DNA from: Bacillota bacterium
GTDB lineage: Bacteria; Bacillota; Clostridia; Saccharofermentanales; Fastidiosipilaceae
Direction of reading: 5' to 3'
DNA length: 25,793 bases
Assembly: GCA_023420715.1 (NCBI GenBank)
Contig: JAEZVR010000024.1
Span: forward strand, 1-25,793
The position numbers were made by a program, and so were the translations under genes. This document shows, in pieces, positions 8,494 to 17,039 of this stretch; the stretch's first letter is position 1; each line of letters starts with the position of its first letter. Under the pieces are notes generated by a model. That model did not search any database, was not told the DNA's origin, and saw only the letters and a program-made list of their open reading frames with translations.

Positions 8494-8985
8494 TTATTTA
8501 ACGACTTCTTCTGCACCCTCTTTAACTGATTCTGCCGCTTCTTTAGCGCCTTCTTTAACTGCTTTTGCCCCTTTTTTTGCCGTTTCGACAGCATCTGATA
8601 CTGCACGACCAGCGTGTTTTTTTGCATCGCGGGCTTCTTGGCGTGCATCTCGCGCAGCAGCACGAGCGGCCTTCGCATCATCGGATGTCGCATCCTCAAT
8701 ACGATCCTTTAATTCATCTTTCCAATCACGCACTTTTTCTGCCGTGTCGATAGCAGCATCTTTCACTTTATCGTAAACCGTTACAGCCGTATCTTTAACA
8801 ACGTTTGCGCCTTTTACAGCAGCTTTACCGATATCTTTGCGCGTTTCTTTACCAGATTGTGGTGCAAACAACAGACCTGCAGCAGCACCAGCGAGCAGAC
8901 CCAACGTGGTTCCGAGCGTTACTTTGCGCCGACGATCACGTCTATTTTGACCTGTAAATGCACCAATGATTTCTTCAATAAACAT
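8494..8985 (-). CDS. YtxH domain (gas-vesicle/general-stress type) protein
   Basis: The 163-aa protein has a short N-terminal region, a Gly/Ala-rich membrane-type segment ending LLFAPQSGKETR (a hallmark of YtxH proteins), then a long Ala/Lys/Glu/Asp-rich helix predicted to be coiled coil (repeated AA-DA-E-K patterns), as in LEA-like stress proteins. The start at 8985 was chosen because GGAGG lies five or six bases upstream; an in-frame start at 9018 has no such site. It is the first gene of a minus-strand unit with the DUF948 gene and possibly cobO. It is divergent from the MocR regulator, with a 184-bp gap. In Bacillus, YtxH-type genes are often sigma-B controlled; no such promoter was recognised here. 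Confidence 0.85.
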   Translation of the reverse strand: MFIEEIIGAFTGQNRRDRRRKVTLGTTLGLLAGAAAGLLFAPQSGKETRKDIGKAAVKGANVVKDTAVTVYDKVKDAAIDTAEKVRDWKDELKDRIEDATSDDAKAARAAARDARQEARDAKKHAGRAVSDAVETAKKGAKAVKEGAKEAAESVKEGAEEVVK

Positions 8986-9064
8986 ATACTGCCTCCATTC
9001 TCTGTTCGATCGATCCACGGGGGCAATTTAATCCGTAAAATATCGATCTTTTTAGCTTATATGG

Positions 9065-9109
9065 TAGTATTTTATCATACATCATATAATTTTTGATAGT
9101 ATTTGATAC
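9065..9109. promoter_or_regulatory. Direct repeats 32 bp apart in the mocR/ytxH intergenic region, probable MocR operator
   Basis: TAGTATTT occurs at 9065-9072 and again at 9097-9104, start-to-start 32 bp (three helical turns), and each copy is followed by a GATAC/CATAC-like half. The second copy contains the perfect dyad GTAT-TTG-ATAC (9099-9109). A consensus -10 TATAAT (9085-9090, plus strand) lies between them. MocR regulators such as GabR and PdxR bind direct repeats near their own promoters, so autoregulation fits. The assignment is an inference from position and spacing. Confidence 0.5.
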
Positions 9110-9169
9110 AGATTTAAGTCATCTGACCGCGCTCTGATCTGAGCGGTGACGATAGAAGAAGCGGGACAC

Positions 9170-10633
9170 ATGAGCATTAAACCCATTTTTTTTGAACGCC
9201 AATCAGAAGGCAAACTTCAGGATCAGCTTTACCATTGCCTAAAAAAAGCCATTTTAAGCGGTGAACTGTCGTATGGCGAGCCTTTGCCATCTATCCGGAA
9301 AGCTTGCACACAATTTGGTATGTCCAGAACCCCCATTCTAATTGCTTATGAACGCCTTTTGCATGAAGGCTATGTTAAAAGCCTCGAAAAATCAGGTTTT
9401 TGGGTCATTTATAAAGCACAAGACCCAACCCTTTGGTCAGATTTCGAAGCCGCCCAAAAACCCACGCCCATCGCACAGGCAGATCCCATCAAATATCAGT
9501 TTGATTTCAGCACAGAAAAAATGGATCAATCGCTTTTCCAAATCAATGCTTGGCGAAAATGTGTCCGAAAAGCCCTCTTGGCAGAAGACCTTTTATATAG
9601 CTATGGTGACCCTTTTGGGCAACTGCCTCTAAGAGAAGCCCTATGCCATTATCTAGAAGAATTGAGGGCTTTTAAGACGACACCTCAGCAAGTGGTGATT
9701 GGTGCCGGCATTCAGAATTTATTGAATAACCTCATTCCAACCCTGCCCAAAGGTCCGATCGCCTTCATCGGACATCCATTTAAGCTTGCGGCTCAACTCT
9801 TCACCCACTATGATCGCCCCATCGTTGTCTGCCAAACCTTAAATGAACAGTGGTTTACGCAGTTTTCGGATATTCGAGGAATTTATATACTACCGCAATC
9901 TCAAGGCATCGGGCATGGGCCACTCAGCATTAATGAAATTAAACAATTGCATCAATGGCTTCAACAAAATCCCAAACGGTATCTGATTGAAGATGATTTT
10001 AATGGTGAACTGCGATATCGCCAGTCACCATTACCGGCAATGAGCACCTATATAAAAGATCGTTGTTTTTATATCGGCTCTTTTTCAAAAACAATCTTAC
10101 CTTCGTTGCGCATCGCATATATGGCACTACCTCATTCCCATTTGCTGCCCTATCAAACACAGACAGCCGTCTTTAATAACAACGTCTCAAGCGTGGATCA
10201 AGTCGCTTTGGCTGAATTCATTCAACAAGGTCATTTAGCGCGTCAAATTAAAAAGGCACGAAAAACCTATCAAGCCAAAAGCCTTGCAATCGAAGCATGC
10301 TTACAATCGGCGCTACCAAAACCAATCGAGATCAACCTTTCCGAAACCACATTGACTTACACCCTAGTCTATCCGCTGATCGAAAAGCCTGAACTCAAAA
10401 AAATCGACAAATGCCAACAAAAATTGAGCTATTTAAACAACATTCAAGCGGACTTACTTGCTGCGCACATTAATCTTCCAATTGAGATTCAAAATCAACC
10501 CAAACCAAAACTCATCTGTCGGCTTTGTTTTGGTGCAATTAAAAGCGAAGAAATCCAGGCGGGAATTCAAGCACTCAAAGCCTGCCTTTTGCCCTGGATT
10601 CAGTCAAACTCAGCGTTTAAATCCACAACTTAA
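9170..10633 (+). CDS. MocR-family regulator (GntR winged helix plus aminotransferase class I domain)
   Basis: The 487-aa protein joins an N-terminal GntR winged helix (about 1-75: LKKAILSGELSYGEPLPSIRKACTQFGMSRTPILIAYERLLHEGYV) to a fold-type I aminotransferase-like domain. PLP-site features are YGDPFGQLPLREALCHYL, IEDDFNGELRY with Asp275, and Lys307 in GSFSKTILPSLR, the expected Schiff-base lysine. The family usually has EDDY; here Phe277 replaces the Tyr. Such proteins sense PLP or amino compounds and switch transcription, and are rarely enzymes. The ATG at 9170 places the wHTH at the normal distance; a GTG at 9146 is also possible. It is divergent from the ytxH cluster. No vitamin B6 or GABA gene is adjacent, so its target is open. 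Its last 17 bp overlap the convergent CbiA-like gene. Confidence 0.9.
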   Translation: MSIKPIFFERQSEGKLQDQLYHCLKKAILSGELSYGEPLPSIRKACTQFGMSRTPILIAYERLLHEGYVKSLEKSGFWVIYKAQDPTLWSDFEAAQKPTPIAQADPIKYQFDFSTEKMDQSLFQINAWRKCVRKALLAEDLLYSYGDPFGQLPLREALCHYLEELRAFKTTPQQVVIGAGIQNLLNNLIPTLPKGPIAFIGHPFKLAAQLFTHYDRPIVVCQTLNEQWFTQFSDIRGIYILPQSQGIGHGPLSINEIKQLHQWLQQNPKRYLIEDDFNGELRYRQSPLPAMSTYIKDRCFYIGSFSKTILPSLRIAYMALPHSHLLPYQTQTAVFNNNVSSVDQVALAEFIQQGHLARQIKKARKTYQAKSLAIEACLQSALPKPIEINLSETTLTYTLVYPLIEKPELKKIDKCQQKLSYLNNIQADLLAAHINLPIEIQNQPKPKLICRLCFGAIKSEEIQAGIQALKACLLPWIQSNSAFKSTT

Positions 10634-12074
10634 GCGAATCACCTCTGGCTTGTTTCTGCTGATGATATTGACGACAAATTTTTACCCATTCTACCGCAGC
10701 AGAAAAACAGCTATAGAAGAAGATCTTGCCACGCAAAAAAGCAAATTGATGATTTAGATAACCTTCCAAAACAACTCGTTTGTCACAGATTTGCACAGCA
10801 AAATGATCTCCCATTTGACTCAAGGCCAATCGTTCTGTCCAATAACCCAAAAACTGTTCCCCAGATTTTCCCAAAAGACCATCCGCTTTTAAAACCACTT
10901 TTGTACACTGCGGTTTACAGCTTTTTTGTGATAAATAAGCTTTTCCTGGTATTAAGCCAATCATGGTTTGGGTATTTCCAGGAAGTTTTTCAAAACGTTC
11001 TGCAAAATAAGCCAAACTCTCACCCTCTGCAAATAAGGGCACACCTTTATTTAATTGACGCAACAAGTCTGCTTTTAACGCTTTATTTTGGGAGAGTTCA
11101 TCGACAACAGCTTCTGGATACCCACCACCAAAATAAAAGCCATCTGCATCCTCTGGTAAACTTTGGTCCGTCAACGTATTAAAAAATATGAGTTTCATGC
11201 CCAAATCTGAAAGTAACATCAAATTTGCCGCATCATATTGATGAAAAGCCACATCATTTGGCAAGGCCAAGGTACAACCAACAGATGTCTGCATTTCTGC
11301 CATGGCTTTCATATAGCCTTCGGGCGCTTTGACCAGGATGTTTTCGGCAGATTGAGCCGCTTTCATCACATCATCTAATGCAAAAGATGCCGTCGCCACG
11401 CGTCCAAATTCTGCAACTTGTGCGCTAAATTGATTCAGCCAATCTCGGGATGCCAACGTCCATTGATGATTTGGCGGTGCTTCCAAAGGTTCAGCCTGAC
11501 CCAAGCCTGTTGCTTTTAGTGGTAAATGCCCGACACAATTTAATGCCAAATGATCCGTTATCCGTTTCATCCAATAAACGGCAGCTTGATCATCGCCATA
11601 GCAGAGAAAATAGCCAGCAATAACAATATCTGGATAGAGGTTTTTTAAAGCTTTTACATGCACGATATCTGCAAAAGAAAGTGTTTGAACATCAAAGGTC
11701 AAAAAAACAGGGGTATTTGTCTTTAAAGCAAAGTCCAAAGCACAACCAGACGGTAACGCATCTTCTGATCTCAGCCAACCTTCGAACAAGCCATCTGGCG
11801 CATGCGCCAATAACAATTGTTGACTCTCTGCAAAACGAGACAACAAATAGATCAATGTACGGTCATCATATAAAAAAGTATCTAGAAGGGGCGGCATTTG
11901 CTTTGTAATTCTCATGTGCATCGGTTCTAAAGGCTTCGTCGCACCAACTAATGCCGTTTTAAATCGCACACCTCGATTGATCAAACCTTTGGCAAGTGCC
12001 TGAAAGATTAAATTTTGACCGTTATTGCGCAGTCCCGTTAACAAGATGCGAGGCAACTGTTGTATCTTTTCCAC
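10617..12074 (-). CDS. CbiA/CobB-like protein lacking the P-loop and glutaminase catalytic residues
   Basis: The 485-aa protein has the two-domain plan of cobyrinate a,c-diamide synthase: an N-terminal dethiobiotin-synthetase-like domain and a C-terminal class I glutamine amidotransferase-like domain. Recognisable blocks are HAPDGLFEG (family EGVMGLFDG), DVAFHQYDAANLMLLSDLG and DGFYFGGGYPE. The active sites are gone. The nucleotide loop reads GLRNNGQN at 14-21 where GxxxxGKT/S is expected. The nucleophile motif ECGG has become EGES, with Gly351 in the Cys position. The GHEFHYS histidine motif reads GYWTER. It starts with GTG, with GAGG nine bases upstream, six bases after the stop of the tetrapyrrole fusion. 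Function is unknown: a chelate- or corrinoid-binding role, or a structural partner, is possible. The intact frame argues against simple decay. Confidence 0.8.
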   Translation of the reverse strand: MEKIQQLPRILLTGLRNNGQNLIFQALAKGLINRGVRFKTALVGATKPLEPMHMRITKQMPPLLDTFLYDDRTLIYLLSRFAESQQLLLAHAPDGLFEGWLRSEDALPSGCALDFALKTNTPVFLTFDVQTLSFADIVHVKALKNLYPDIVIAGYFLCYGDDQAAVYWMKRITDHLALNCVGHLPLKATGLGQAEPLEAPPNHQWTLASRDWLNQFSAQVAEFGRVATASFALDDVMKAAQSAENILVKAPEGYMKAMAEMQTSVGCTLALPNDVAFHQYDAANLMLLSDLGMKLIFFNTLTDQSLPEDADGFYFGGGYPEAVVDELSQNKALKADLLRQLNKGVPLFAEGESLAYFAERFEKLPGNTQTMIGLIPGKAYLSQKSCKPQCTKVVLKADGLLGKSGEQFLGYWTERLALSQMGDHFAVQICDKRVVLEGYLNHQFAFLRGKIFFYSCFSAAVEWVKICRQYHQQKQARGDSLKLWI

Positions 12075-12080
12075 GCGAAA

Positions 12081-14840
12081 TTACCTCATCTGATTCAAAA
12101 AAGCCAACAAAGCTTCATGACCCAAAACACGGCAAAAAGAGGAAGCATATAAATGCGTTTGTTCCAAAGTCTTTTTAACCATGCTGCCTTGCGCCAGAAT
12201 GTGAACCTGTCTATCCAATAAATCTTGGGCGCCTAAGCCAACCTCAGCCAAAGCATTTGCAAAACTCAAAACCGTTCCTGCCCCTGTAAAAATCAATAAA
12301 TGAATCTGATCTAAAGTGCTTAATAGATTGCGCCTACTCATGCGGATGGGCGTTGTCTCATAGCCAATCCATTCGACAAATTGACGATTCGCTTGTTGTA
12401 AAATCAACGAAGCGCCGCTCAGTGGCCGACTCCCTCGAATGGCAATAATCGTATCCGCTGCCTTCGTTTCATTGACAATCAATTGAGCAAAAATCTCTTC
12501 ATCACCATCATCTTGTTGATGCATGAGATTACCAACAAAATCAGCTTTGATGCCATGATTTTGCAAAGCTCGGCGAACCTGATCATTAAGCGTGGCAAAT
12601 CGCATATCACTCAACTGCCGAATATCCAGCTTTAAACGATGGATCGATTGGGCAAAAGCTTCCACCCCTGCTGTCGAAAAAAAGACAAACCAGGTGGTTC
12701 GAACATTTTTTTTCTGTGCTTCAACGGTATCCAAATGATGTTTGAAAGCTTGATCTAACAGCTGCTCCAACTGTTCATTTGTTTGCGTTTTAATCCACTC
12801 CAACAAGCACAGATTCCCGCCAAGCTCCTCGACACCTGCCGCCAATTCATCGCGTTGATGGACTGCGAGTTGAGAAGACAGCAAAAAGACAGATTTTCCC
12901 GCAAGCGGCCCTCGTGATGGCCACCAAGCAATCGGATACTTTGCGCTTGCCGCCTCACCAATGACCAAGGTGGTATGTACCGGCATATTTTGAGATACAC
13001 CCTGATCCATCATCGTTGCAACCGTACAATGAATGACTTTCTGATTTAAAGTACCAATATCGGCATACAAAATGGCCGGTGCCGTAGAAATGATACCTGC
13101 ACGCTGAAATCCGATGGTTAAGTCTGGCAAATGGGGAATGGCATGTTCAATAAACCAGGTACCGCCACCCGTCGCCATGGCTCGGAAAAGCGCCTCCGAT
13201 ATCGGATAACGTGCATCTAAAATATGCTGACCCTGTTGTTGATCGGGAATCGATGGCAAACCCATCAATGCCATGGCTGTTTGAATTTCCGATACGCCGG
13301 GCAGCCATTCAAAAGAAAGACCTGCGGCTTCCAGGCATCTGGACTCAAAATGCCCGATGCGCATTAAATCTGTATTGTTCTGAAATAAGCGAACCACGCG
13401 ATAGCCTCGGCGCAAACAATCCATTAAGACAGCCACCGGCGTTTCTAAAAAGTGCGAATAAAAACATCGATCGGTTAATTCAACCTCATCTAGATCATCT
13501 GGCGACACCTCTTGCTGATTTAAAAGATTTGTATATAAAGGGAGAGAGGAATCGATATTTAAATCTGCAAATCGGATACCTTTAGCCTGTGCATAGCGAT
13601 AGACAAATTGATAGGCCTCGTGATTCATATAAATCGGTTTTGCCAAAGGGGATTCATTCATCACCAATGAATATTGGTCAGAGGTCTCACACAAAATGAC
13701 GTCCGCTTTATTTAAGGCTTGCTTAAGCCCCTCTGTCATCAATCCATTAAAGCCTGAATAACCTAAGCCAGCAAAGCTGACCTTTCCCGTTAATCGTCGA
13801 ACAAAAAGATGGACACGATCCAAGTCTGGAACCAGGGAATAGGGACGGCCGACACTGCCGTTGACGATTTTCATCTTTTTTTCGGGCAAGGCATCTAGCC
13901 GTTCGGAGATATCATTGGTCAGTTTTTCCTGAACCAATTGAAACAAGGCTTTTTGCTGGTTAAATCCCATGCCATTAATCGCACGTAAAAACAAACTATC
14001 CGAAGCCTCTGTACAATAAATGCCGACCGCTTCATCAAAAGGCTTTCCGAGTGCTTCAAAAACCATCTGCTCAACAGCAAAACAGGCTCGGCTTGAGGCA
14101 TTGTCCAATGCCTTTCGAATCGGCAACCAAAACTTGGATTTGCGTTTTAGGGCTTTGATCACCAAAATACCTCGTCCAGGCGGTGGGCACAGAATTTCTG
14201 GGGAAATCGGCTGATAAATTAATGGATATTGGGTTGGATTTAAGCGAATAATATCGATGGCAGAAATTAATAGCGCATCCAATTCACCCCGCACCAGTTT
14301 TTCCAGCCGAGGTAAGACATCTCCTGTTGTAAACCGATATTGAAGATCCGGTATCAGGCGATTAAACTGAATCAATTGACGTTTTGAAAAATAACCAATT
14401 CGATCTCCAGCCTTTAAGTCATCAATCTTTTTATTTTGAGGAAAAACCAATAAATCCCGTGCATCTTCTCTAACGGTTAGCGCCACCCATTCGATCTCTT
14501 GATCTAGTTCTGGCTTACATTCTTCTAATGGCTGAATAACCAAATCAACTGTTTCATTTTTAAGCGCTTCATCCAAATCTTGCGTATAAGCAGATGCATC
14601 CACAAAAGCAGATAATGGACTTAAAGAAAAGCGATCTGCCTCGCAAGTGATGCTACTCAAATTAAACAGCGCTTCCGGATAAATTTGTGACAGATGACGC
14701 ACCACCATTTGGCCATGTGCTTTACACACATCCTGATGACGAACACCGACTTGATATACTTTTCGTTCCTGTCTGCGCACAGATTCATCTGTTGATTCAA
14801 ATGGTGTTTCTTCAATTGTTTTAATTCGGTGTTTTTTCAT
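12081..14840 (-). CDS. HemC-SUMT-HemD tetrapyrrole fusion with degenerate active sites
   Basis: The 919-aa protein is three domains in one chain. Residues about 28-345 resemble porphobilinogen deaminase (HemC), 352-640 uroporphyrinogen-III C-methyltransferase (SUMT/CobA), and 645-919 uroporphyrinogen-III synthase (HemD). The order follows the pathway from porphobilinogen to precorrin-2. Key residues are missing. HemC HSxKD is QPLEE at 103-107 (Glu107 for the catalytic Asp), and the GGC that anchors the dipyrromethane cofactor reads KPF (Phe268 for Cys). SUMT GxGPGDP reads GLGYSGF from 358, and the RLKGGDP loop reads RLFQNNT. The C-terminal half of SUMT (GTLNQKVIHCTVATM, VIGEAAS) and HemD (FFSTAGVEAFA, LLIFTGAGTVLSF) are better kept. 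It starts three bases after the dgt stop. Either a very diverged enzyme or a pseudoenzyme; it is not a broken gene, since the frame is complete. Confidence 0.78.
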   Translation of the reverse strand: MKKHRIKTIEETPFESTDESVRRQERKVYQVGVRHQDVCKAHGQMVVRHLSQIYPEALFNLSSITCEADRFSLSPLSAFVDASAYTQDLDEALKNETVDLVIQPLEECKPELDQEIEWVALTVREDARDLLVFPQNKKIDDLKAGDRIGYFSKRQLIQFNRLIPDLQYRFTTGDVLPRLEKLVRGELDALLISAIDIIRLNPTQYPLIYQPISPEILCPPPGRGILVIKALKRKSKFWLPIRKALDNASSRACFAVEQMVFEALGKPFDEAVGIYCTEASDSLFLRAINGMGFNQQKALFQLVQEKLTNDISERLDALPEKKMKIVNGSVGRPYSLVPDLDRVHLFVRRLTGKVSFAGLGYSGFNGLMTEGLKQALNKADVILCETSDQYSLVMNESPLAKPIYMNHEAYQFVYRYAQAKGIRFADLNIDSSLPLYTNLLNQQEVSPDDLDEVELTDRCFYSHFLETPVAVLMDCLRRGYRVVRLFQNNTDLMRIGHFESRCLEAAGLSFEWLPGVSEIQTAMALMGLPSIPDQQQGQHILDARYPISEALFRAMATGGGTWFIEHAIPHLPDLTIGFQRAGIISTAPAILYADIGTLNQKVIHCTVATMMDQGVSQNMPVHTTLVIGEAASAKYPIAWWPSRGPLAGKSVFLLSSQLAVHQRDELAAGVEELGGNLCLLEWIKTQTNEQLEQLLDQAFKHHLDTVEAQKKNVRTTWFVFFSTAGVEAFAQSIHRLKLDIRQLSDMRFATLNDQVRRALQNHGIKADFVGNLMHQQDDGDEEIFAQLIVNETKAADTIIAIRGSRPLSGASLILQQANRQFVEWIGYETTPIRMSRRNLLSTLDQIHLLIFTGAGTVLSFANALAEVGLGAQDLLDRQVHILAQGSMVKKTLEQTHLYASSFCRVLGHEALLAFLNQMR

Positions 14841-14843
14841 GCC

Positions 14844-16289
14844 TTATAAACCATTCATCTTTTGATACGTTGATTTCGCAAATGAATCTGTCATACCACA
14901 AATAAAATCTGTCACCATTTGGATACGTGCATACAGCCGTTCAACATCATCCATTTGATCTTGATGAGACAAATAATGACTGCGATAATTATCCGAAATA
15001 ATCGCCATCAGTCTTGGTTCTAAAGATAATTGTGGCCGATCCGTCTGCCAATCTAAACAGGCAGGGATAAACAAATCTAATAAACCGCCAATAATTTTAT
15101 TTGCTGCAATTTCAAGGCTGATAATCGATTTAGAAGTAAAGACAAATTCAACCGCGATATAACCTAAAACGTCTAATACCGTCGCCACTTCTGTCCCTTC
15201 AAACAAATCGTTCGGATACGTGCCATTCATAATGTCACCATAGTGATCACAAAATGAAGATGCCGTCTGCTGAATTAAAGCACCTTGTAAAAAGATAACC
15301 CAATTTTGGATGGCATAGAGTTCGGGTTTATTGACCTGGTTAATCTTACCTTCCGCATGTTTTTCGTCTAATTTATCGCAATAGGTCAAATAAATCTGAC
15401 GTGCCTTCTCTGAAAGCTTTTCAAGATACGGATTATGCCTCAATGCTTCTTTTAAATCATTAAAGGAAAATCTGCCTTTTTTATAGGCATCTTCAATGTC
15501 TGCCGTCCGATAGGCAATATCATCTGCAGCCTCCAATAAATAGGTTAATGGATGACGGCAATCTTGTGCCCCTGTACTTTTAACAATATCCGCATAGAGA
15601 TCTTTTTCACTATAGAAATAACCCATTTTATGATATTTGATATCCACGTGATTTGGGTCGACCTTTAAGGAAGAAACGGGATATTTAATCATGGTATTTA
15701 ATAAGGGCTTGCTGAGATTCATGCCAAATTCATCTTTGACAAAATGCAAGCGTGTTAATAATCTCAAACCCTGTGCATTGCCCTCAAAATGGATAAAATC
15801 TTGTTGCATTTGCGGTGTCAGCCATGCGTTGAGGGGTCTGTCTTTGTATGTCAGGCGAGGCAAATGGCGAATAAACCAGTCCCGAATGGTCGTTTCTCCA
15901 TAATGGCCAAATGGCGGATTTCCAATATCATGTATTAAACCTGAACACAATAACAGGTCACCAATTTCGTAGATGATACGTTGATCTGAATAAGCTTCAA
16001 TGCGGCGAAAATATAATTCCTGAACAACCAATTGACCAAGAGATTTCGCTAATGAAGAGACTTCTAGTGAATGTGTTAACCGTGTTCTGACAAAATCACT
16101 CTGATCCAAGGGAAAGACTTGTGTCTTGTCTTGCAAACGACGAAAAGACGCCGATGTCACAATACGATGATAATCTTTTTCAAACGCATTGCGAAAATCG
16201 TTTACTGCGTGATTCTGGCTCGGTCTCAACCGATCTCCTCTCAGCAAATCTGCCCAATTCATTCGATACTGTACTTGCTTTGACACCAC
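14844..16289 (-). CDS. dgt: Deoxyguanosinetriphosphate triphosphohydrolase-like HD protein
   Basis: The 481-aa protein belongs to the HD-domain dNTPase family, which hydrolyses dGTP or other dNTPs to nucleoside and tripolyphosphate. Visible motifs are FRRLQDKTQV, RTRLTHSLEV with the first metal-ligand His, LIHDIGNPPFGHYGE with the HD pair and the phosphate-contacting His, and LLEAADDIAYRTADIEDAYK with the last Asp. The metal ligands look complete, so it should be active. It starts with GTG, either the one at 16289 or the adjacent one at 16286, downstream of AGGTGG. It is the first gene of a tightly spaced operon with the tetrapyrrole fusion and the CbiA-like gene, an odd partnership of nucleotide and tetrapyrrole genes. 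It is divergent from the vanZ-like gene, with 63 bp between them. Confidence 0.93.
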   Translation of the reverse strand: MVSKQVQYRMNWADLLRGDRLRPSQNHAVNDFRNAFEKDYHRIVTSASFRRLQDKTQVFPLDQSDFVRTRLTHSLEVSSLAKSLGQLVVQELYFRRIEAYSDQRIIYEIGDLLLCSGLIHDIGNPPFGHYGETTIRDWFIRHLPRLTYKDRPLNAWLTPQMQQDFIHFEGNAQGLRLLTRLHFVKDEFGMNLSKPLLNTMIKYPVSSLKVDPNHVDIKYHKMGYFYSEKDLYADIVKSTGAQDCRHPLTYLLEAADDIAYRTADIEDAYKKGRFSFNDLKEALRHNPYLEKLSEKARQIYLTYCDKLDEKHAEGKINQVNKPELYAIQNWVIFLQGALIQQTASSFCDHYGDIMNGTYPNDLFEGTEVATVLDVLGYIAVEFVFTSKSIISLEIAANKIIGGLLDLFIPACLDWQTDRPQLSLEPRLMAIISDNYRSHYLSHQDQMDDVERLYARIQMVTDFICGMTDSFAKSTYQKMNGL

Positions 16290-16352
16290 GCACCACCTAG
16301 AATTAAGAATGTTTCAATAGTATTGTACACCACACGACTCTAACCAAGATTT

Positions 16353-17039
16353 ATGCCGCCACTTTTTTATTTTTTTCTTGAATGTGTTCCGATCATTTTT
16401 CTGTTCTTCATTATTTTCTCTAGTATTGCCTGGATTGGACAAAGATCTCGATCGAAAACAAAGCGCATCAAACCCCTTTACTATGGGATTTTTGGCGCCT
16501 ATCTTGCTTGTGTTTTTTTACTCACCTGCTTACCTTTGCCGCGATTGAATACCCTTCCAAATTTTCAAACCGCGATCGAACACATCAATTATTTTCCCAT
16601 AACCAAATTGGCCTATGCCGCACGTACGGCTTGGCATCAACTTCAAAACAGCCATATCCTGCCTTTTTTTCTGTTTTTACTCAATCTCATTGGCAATTTG
16701 GTTCTCTTATTACCACTAGCTATTTTTCTAAGACATTGCACAAAACTCAAACGGTTCTGGATTCTTTTGATCGCATTTGGTTCAAGTCTGCTCATCGAAT
16801 CCATACAACTCATCTTTAATGCTTATGCAAACCGGCCCATACGCATCGTAGATATCGATGATGTGATCTTAAATACCTTTGGTGCAGCTATCTTTTTGTT
16901 CATTTCAAATTATAAAGCGTGGCTGCAAATCAGAAAAAATCAACGCATCATCCATATTCAACAGAGCATAGAAGCCTATACCCGCAAAAATAAACATCGC
17001 CCAAAAGGTTCAACTCAGAAACAGCCACCTAAACGTTAA
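16353..17039 (+). CDS. VanZ-family membrane protein
   Basis: The 228-aa protein has about five hydrophobic membrane segments (near 5-27, 43-62, 100-127, 133-152 and 170-187). The VanZ core is readable: a conserved LTCLPLP-type loop, NYFPI, the NLIGNLVLLLPLAIFL segment, and SLLIESIQL...RIVDIDDVILNTFGAAI, where the acidic D-IDD-N-G residues are the family signature. A basic cytoplasmic tail follows (RKNKHRPKGSTQK). VanZ proteins are linked to low-level teicoplanin resistance in enterococci, but most family members have no known role. The ribosome site before the ATG is weak. It ends by overlapping the convergent ArsC-like gene by 11 bp, so neither gene has an intergenic terminator there. Confidence 0.88.
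   Translation: MPPLFYFFLECVPIIFLFFIIFSSIAWIGQRSRSKTKRIKPLYYGIFGAYLACVFLLTCLPLPRLNTLPNFQTAIEHINYFPITKLAYAARTAWHQLQNSHILPFFLFLLNLIGNLVLLLPLAIFLRHCTKLKRFWILLIAFGSSLLIESIQLIFNAYANRPIRIVDIDDVILNTFGAAIFLFISNYKAWLQIRKNQRIIHIQQSIEAYTRKNKHRPKGSTQKQPPKR

Noticed and set aside
8463..8699. 78-codon Met/Lys/Gln-rich minus-strand frame
   Set aside because: It is an alternative frame of the repetitive Ala/Lys/Glu coding region of the ytxH-like gene, with no separate ribosome site.
8986..9169. Cobalamin riboswitch upstream of the ytxH-DUF948-cobO cluster
   Set aside because: No B12-box-like conserved core or characteristic stem arrangement was recognised in this 184-bp interval or before dgt.
12081..14840. 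The tetrapyrrole fusion as a decaying pseudogene
   Set aside because: There is no frameshift or stop in 919 codons, domain order is kept, and spacing to both neighbours is operon-like. Active-site loss alone does not show decay.
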